Shown here in pieces: positions 63,543 to 64,000 of a DNA stretch of 64,000 nucleotides (position 1 is its first letter; each line of letters starts with the position of its first letter). The notes beneath the pieces are model-generated. The model saw nothing but the letters and a program-made list of their open reading frames with translations, had not been told where the DNA came from and did not search any database. Source of the DNA: Flammeovirgaceae bacterium (GTDB lineage: Bacteria > Bacteroidota > Bacteroidia > Cytophagales > Cyclobacteriaceae); contig CP054185.1 of NCBI GenBank assembly GCA_015180985.1, positions 2,727,225-2,791,224 on the forward strand, given 5' to 3'. A program made the position numbers and the translations under genes.

Positions 63543-64000
63543 ATGAAAATTAAAGTTATAATCTTATCCATCAGTTTGGTGATACTCACGCAGACTGCCT
63601 GTGAAATAGAGCCTGTAGTTGACCCGGATAACCCAACACTGGCCGGTGTGCTTACCAATGCATCCAAAGCTCAATTACGGGTGTTGGTTACAGGCCTGGA
63701 AGCACGAAGCCGCGGGTATTTTGAGAATGCGACAGAAATGTTTGGAAGTTTTGCACGCGAAGTCGCACCTTTTTTTGCTTCCGATCCGCGGTTCGGCAAC
63801 GATTGGTATGGAACAACCACGTACCCTGATTTCTTTGCTTCGAATGGCACGTACCTGACTCCCTATCTTGCAGTGAAACAGGCTAACATTCTTATTCAAT
63901 CTGTAAATAATACTTCAGCAGTAACTGCCACAGAGGCCGCTGGCTATATTGGGTTTGCCAAGACCATGAAAGCCTACCAACTTTTATGGCCTCTTATGCA
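63543..64000 (+). CDS. SusD/RagB-family lipoprotein (5' part only)
   Basis: The frame is open from ATG 63543 (ATG 63534 in frame is possible) to the right window edge, about 152 residues. A lipoprotein signal ends in LTQTAC. The text then matches a SusD start (GVLTNASKAQLRVLVTGLEA, helical, with aromatic runs). SusD binds the nutrient at the cell surface over the SusC pore. It follows the SusC gene by 18 bp. Confidence 0.85.
   Translation, partial: MKIKVIILSISLVILTQTACEIEPVVDPDNPTLAGVLTNASKAQLRVLVTGLEARSRGYFENATEMFGSFAREVAPFFASDPRFGNDWYGTTTYPDFFASNGTYLTPYLAVKQANILIQSVNNTSAVTATEAAGYIGFAKTMKAYQLLWPLM

Overview
The window is chromosomal DNA of a member of the Bacteroidota, most likely the order Cytophagales. 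The evidence is a SusC/SusD pair at the right edge, a PorP/SprF-type type IX secretion protein next to a large adhesin-like protein with a gliding-motility (type B) C-terminal domain, a TonB with the Bacteroidota architecture, lipoproteins with short lipoboxes, TAnnTTTG-like -7 promoter boxes, and few Shine-Dalgarno sequences. No phage, insertion sequence, CRISPR array or rRNA operon was seen. Most of the window is ordinary core genome.

Layout. 1-5.8 kb: the end of an OmpA-domain gene, a secreted GH13 alpha-amylase, the HrpB helicase, a small unknown gene and a MaoC hydratase. 5.9-8.7 kb: a divergent PiT-like membrane protein converging on a MASE1 histidine kinase gene that is broken by an out-of-frame deletion. 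9-14.6 kb: a lipoprotein, then a leftward run (unknown coiled-coil gene, ArfB ribosome rescue factor, CHY zinc finger, IF2-N-like protein), TonB, a TPR protein and a MORN-repeat lipoprotein. 14.8-21 kb: a DEAD-box helicase, a frameshifted small gene, a Lys/Ala-rich histone-like protein, a PlsC-like acyltransferase and a TPR histidine kinase. 21-31.7 kb: a channel-like membrane protein, prohibitin, citrate synthase, acyl-CoA-binding protein, RsmE, a TlpA thioredoxin, CoaX, a sirtuin and TopA. 32-41.7 kb: a ureohydrolase, AGCS and NSS transporters, a large conserved protein of unknown role, a TerB-like protein, a PD40/TolB-like protein and FadD.

41.7-49.2 kb: an odd 169-nt tRNA-like gene with its own terminator, an Lrp regulator, then the SUF iron-sulfur operon (sufB, sufC, sufD, sufS, sufE, sufT) with 4-bp start/stop overlaps, and a bacilliredoxin. 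A four-helix-bundle (23S intervening-sequence type) gene flanked by inverted heptamer arrays sits between sufT and the bacilliredoxin. 49.2-54 kb: a structured GC-rich intergenic element, the type IX cargo and PorP/SprF genes, and two orphan genes. 54-64 kb: an epimerase, APS reductase, QueD, FolE, aconitase with a long Lys/Ala tail, ferritin, a NUDIX hydrolase and the SusC/SusD pair cut by the window edge.

Several genes share themes: citrate synthase and aconitase (TCA cycle); SUF, ferritin, aconitase and APS reductase (iron-sulfur and iron handling); ArfB, RsmE and the DEAD-box helicase (translation). The strongest candidates for undescribed biology are the tRNA-like RNA at 41793-41961, the repeat-enclosed four-helix-bundle gene at 48195-48735, the rod-like structured element at 49324-49415 and the aconitase with a histone-like tail.
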